Shown here: positions 4,708 to 7,481 of the stretch, one piece after another
How positions within the stretch are numbered: position 1 is the stretch's first letter
Layout of the letters: each line of letters begins with the position of its first letter
NCBI GenBank assembly: GCA_013214445.1
Contig: JABSPG010000085.1
Location: 3,762 to 11,242 of the forward strand
Reading direction: 5' to 3'
From: Ekhidna sp.
Lineage (GTDB): Bacteria; Bacteroidota; Bacteroidia; Cytophagales; Cyclobacteriaceae
DNA length: 7,481 nt
Program-made: the position numbers and the translations under genes
Notes under the pieces: generated by a model
What the model was told of the DNA's origin: nothing
Databases searched by the model: none
The model's input: the letters and a program-made list of their open reading frames with translations, nothing else

Positions 4708-7481
4708 TTAAAATCCAAAACCATCGTCATCATCCTCTTCGATGGTATCGAAGTTTTCGTCTTCCACTTGTACATCGTCAGGAGAAACCAAATTATATGG
4801 TTCTTTTACCCCAAAATATACTTCCCTGAACCTGTTTATAAAACCTAGCGTCTCATTCGTGTCTCCAGCGGCTATGATAAGCTCTCCAGGTTTGGAGTTT
4901 TCGGCATTTGATTTAGACTGTATCAGCTCATTGAATTCCTCATTTGAAGAGTGTAAAATCAATTGATTAAATGTATAGCCGACGTAATACCAGATACCTG
5001 GCGCTGCTTGAATAAATAGGTTTACAACCTCTGCTCCTGACTCATCTTTCTTGATTTCCAAAAAGCCTTCCAGTTTGGCATTGATGTCATTGTCGTACAT
5101 GTGAGAGATGGCAAGCTTTGTGGTATTGTGCCATGCTTTTTGGCCTATATCCCACTTCATTTTCACGCCAGAAATGAACAGCTGACTTTCCAAATCTCCT
5201 GATACTGAAGTCAAAGCTGTATAATCTCTCAAGCTTGACTGCTCGTATTCCTTAGCTATTTCATCGTCAGCAAGGTTGGCAAGCTTAAAGAGGAGTTCCA
5301 AAGAAATATCGTTTGCCAGCGGAGGACCTATACGTTCTATGATATCTATCAGGTCTTCTGCCATAATATCAAATGCTCCATTTGGTGCAGGAAAATCCAT
5401 TGCAAACATTGCATCACAGGAGTATTCATTTGTCTCTTTGTTGCCGACCCCTAGTACAGAGGCATCTAGTTTGATCTGACTGTTGGTTGGGTTGATGAAA
5501 TTAGCTTTGCCTTCAAAAACAACTGACTTTGAGCTGTCCATATAGATCATGGTGTGCCCTTGATAAGACAATCCGCTTGTCTTATCAGGACTTTCGATCT
5601 TGTAGGTCTTCAGAGAGTCGTCAAAAGTAAGATTGCCGCTCGCATTAAAGAAGTCAAGATCACTTGCGTTGGACTTAGCTTCCACAAATGTTGAATAGAG
5701 TTCATCCCTCAGATCTACATGGATGCCTGAATATACTTTTTCCCCATTTTCATTAACTGCATTGTCAAATGGAAGCTCGACATCCTTTTCTCCTTCTACC
5801 CTTTCAAATTGAACCCACTGGTTATAGTCGGGATCTTCCAGCATAAGCTTTACATTTCCATCTAGCTCCAAAGCTGGCTTAGATGCGTACATAGTGACCG
5901 CTCCTTTGTAAAGAAAACCTGGTGATATAACCAGATTTTGATTTTCGGGCACATCTCCACCAGAGACTGTCATCAACTTCGTTTGATAATTGCCTTTTCT
6001 ATCTGGTTCACCTATTGGCACTTCCGATAACTCAAAACTGTCAAAACGTATATCAAATGTATCAGCTCCGATAACTTGTTGATAGTAGGCATTACCTTCA
6101 AACTTGTTTCTGGATAATACCCGAATAGACGCCCTATCTAAGTAATGATATCCATTTAGCGTGTCAATAATAATCTGCGCATTCTCAAATTTTTGAAGTA
6201 CCGAATTTGCCAAGATAGTAGTTTCATTGCCTTCGGGAATGATCTTAGAATCTGCAACTATGATAAAAGGAATTCCCTGAATATCTAGTTCTTGACTATT
6301 GATATCATAGATGGCTTTTTCAGCATTGAAGGCAAGGGAGTCTAGGTCTTCTCGCGTTGTATAGAAGTAGGAGTCTTCAATGTCAACATTCACCGGTTTG
6401 GTCATTGTAACAATAGAATCCTCCAAATCCCAAACAGCCTCGGTTATGGATGTCTTCATTTGCGCATAAGGAAATGAAATAGCTGCAACCCCAACACGTT
6501 CAGGTCTAATTCTAGCAGTATTATTGGTTAGTTCAAACTCTAGACGTATATCATCTCCCTCCATTGCGGGTTTTTCGGGATCGTCCGTTAAAATTTCAAA
6601 TTTTGCATGACGGGCATCATACTCAACTTCGGTAAAATTCATTTCATCTGAAACAGATCGAGACCCTCTGGAAAGCATAGTTCCTCCACCATATACTCCC
6701 TTGGTTGTGATGTTTGCGTACCCATCAAGTTCGGCTGTCGAATTATAGAATTTGAAGCTCTCTCCTACTGTTCGCAAGTACATGCTATCTTTTAGAGGTA
6801 ACCAGTACATATCATATGCCCCAAGCACGGCTTCTGGAAAACTTGCTCCCTTATAATCACCGGGAGATATGACTCCCCCAGTACCATCGGTGGTTACTGA
6901 ATCTGGGTAGTAGATGAAATCATCAGAATAGATAGTTGTCGTTAAGAAATCAATTTGTCCATACCCCCTCATACCCTTACTGCTCAGTCCGATCTCTTCA
7001 TAGGTTCTAGCCTCAGTTCCGTATAAAGGATAACCATCTGCAGGAATCTGATGAGTAAAGCCCAGTGACTTATCTGCCTGAATGTGCAGCACTTCATCAA
7101 ATGTGGGGAATATGCCCCCTGAATTGAATGTTCCATCAAAACTTATACTTTCACCATCTTTTCTCTCCAGGCTGTCCACTTCAAAGGGGGGTACGATAAA
7201 TTTTACTGATTTGTCATAAGCTCCATTCAAGACATCTGGACTATCGAAGTATACCACAGCGTCGCTATCGGAATTAAAGAAAGGATACTTTGTACTCGGG
7301 TTTCTACCGGACTTATTGTCACCTGAATTGATATGCAAAACACCTGACGTTTCCGTAATCTCATTTTTCAAAGAAACCTGCTCGAACGTTCCTTCCGTAT
7401 TTGTTGTATCTTTAAGAGGTACAGTCAATCGCATTGAATCGATCTGCGGCATGTTTACAATAAACTCTTCATAATCAAATT
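4708..7481 (-). CDS. Large beta-rich, probably exported protein of unknown function (partial, 5' end outside window)
   Basis: Only the C-terminal 923 residues are visible. The frame is open through the right edge (residues F-D-Y-E-E-F-I-V-N precede the first Met), so the Met at 7450-7452 is internal and no signal peptide can be judged. The protein is acidic and rich in Asp, Ser, Tyr and alternating hydrophobic residues, with almost no cysteine. Short turns of the form G-x-[AVL]-x-hydrophobic recur (GYANI, GNAYY, GAVTM, GNVKL, GNLTF, GKANF, GFLEI), resembling beta-strand repeats of OstA/LptA-like folds. A region at about 6080-6330 contains I-P-F-I-I-V-A-D-S. A more helical piece (about 5190-5370) precedes a conserved-looking C-terminal block with W-Y-Y-V-G-Y and S-S-N-E-E-F-N. 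The end is a strongly acidic tail closing in G-F-G-F. From memory, similar proteins of about 1500 residues occur across Bacteroidota with no assigned role. Stop TAA at 4708-4710. I assign no function. Confidence 0.85.
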   Translation of the reverse strand, partial: FDYEEFIVNMPQIDSMRLTVPLKDTTNTEGTFEQVSLKNEITETSGVLHINSGDNKSGRNPSTKYPFFNSDSDAVVYFDSPDVLNGAYDKSVKFIVPPFEVDSLERKDGESISFDGTFNSGGIFPTFDEVLHIQADKSLGFTHQIPADGYPLYGTEARTYEEIGLSSKGMRGYGQIDFLTTTIYSDDFIYYPDSVTTDGTGGVISPGDYKGASFPEAVLGAYDMYWLPLKDSMYLRTVGESFKFYNSTAELDGYANITTKGVYGGGTMLSRGSRSVSDEMNFTEVEYDARHAKFEILTDDPEKPAMEGDDIRLEFELTNNTARIRPERVGVAAISFPYAQMKTSITEAVWDLEDSIVTMTKPVNVDIEDSYFYTTREDLDSLAFNAEKAIYDINSQELDIQGIPFIIVADSKIIPEGNETTILANSVLQKFENAQIIIDTLNGYHYLDRASIRVLSRNKFEGNAYYQQVIGADTFDIRFDSFELSEVPIGEPDRKGNYQTKLMTVSGGDVPENQNLVISPGFLYKGAVTMYASKPALELDGNVKLMLEDPDYNQWVQFERVEGEKDVELPFDNAVNENGEKVYSGIHVDLRDELYSTFVEAKSNASDLDFFNASGNLTFDDSLKTYKIESPDKTSGLSYQGHTMIYMDSSKSVVFEGKANFINPTNSQIKLDASVLGVGNKETNEYSCDAMFAMDFPAPNGAFDIMAEDLIDIIERIGPPLANDISLELLFKLANLADDEIAKEYEQSSLRDYTALTSVSGDLESQLFISGVKMKWDIGQKAWHNTTKLAISHMYDNDINAKLEGFLEIKKDESGAEVVNLFIQAAPGIWYYVGYTFNQLILHSSNEEFNELIQSKSNAENSKPGELIIAAGDTNETLGFINRFREVYFGVKEPYNLVSPDDVQVEDENFDTIEEDDDDGFGF

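Noticed and set aside
4742..5479. Plus-strand open frames of 74 and 67 codons
   Set aside because: Antisense to the large protein; Ser-rich translation is a by-product of the opposite strand's coding bias.
1..7481. Search for direct repeats, insertion-sequence ends, CRISPR arrays, tRNA or rRNA
   Set aside because: By eye I found no spaced repeat array, transposase motif, cloverleaf or rRNA-like stretch; nearly all the window is occupied by four coding regions.

Overview
The window reads as a stretch of a Bacteroidota chromosome, most like a marine Cytophagales-type bacterium. The basis is the style of the proteins (a DsbD whose thioredoxin site sits in a G-H-G-C-V-N-C context, an M23 peptidase ending in a G-P-H-x-C-Y-R-F-W-K-N-G block, a very large acidic beta-rich protein), the moderately AT-rich composition, and A-rich rather than Shine-Dalgarno-like sequence ahead of the starts. 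The organism call is inference; no rRNA or other marker is present.

All four genes lie on the minus strand, so transcription runs from right to left. From the right edge: (1) the 3' part of a gene for a large, probably exported beta-rich protein of unknown function, 5'-truncated by the window (4708..>7481); (2) a 79-base gap with a weak Bacteroidota-type promoter match; (3) an M20 family dipeptidase (3261..4628); (4) a full-length DsbD-type thiol:disulfide reductase (1266..3257) starting 3 bases after the dipeptidase stop; (5) an M23 peptidoglycan endopeptidase of the MepM/Csd3 type (81..1247) starting 18 bases after dsbD; (6) an 80-base edge region whose minus-strand transcript would be rich in C and poor in G.

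Genes 3 to 5 are spaced like one operon. DsbD carries electrons across the inner membrane to periplasmic thiols, and the M23 enzyme acts in the periplasm. The only cysteine of the M23 protein occupies the place of its second HxH zinc-ligand histidine, so co-expression with a periplasmic reductase is suggestive, though unproven. The cytoplasmic dipeptidase could use peptides from any source, including cell-wall turnover. No mobile element, CRISPR array, tRNA, rRNA or phage gene was seen. The best candidates for something poorly described are the large partial protein and the Cys-ligand M23 enzyme next to DsbD.
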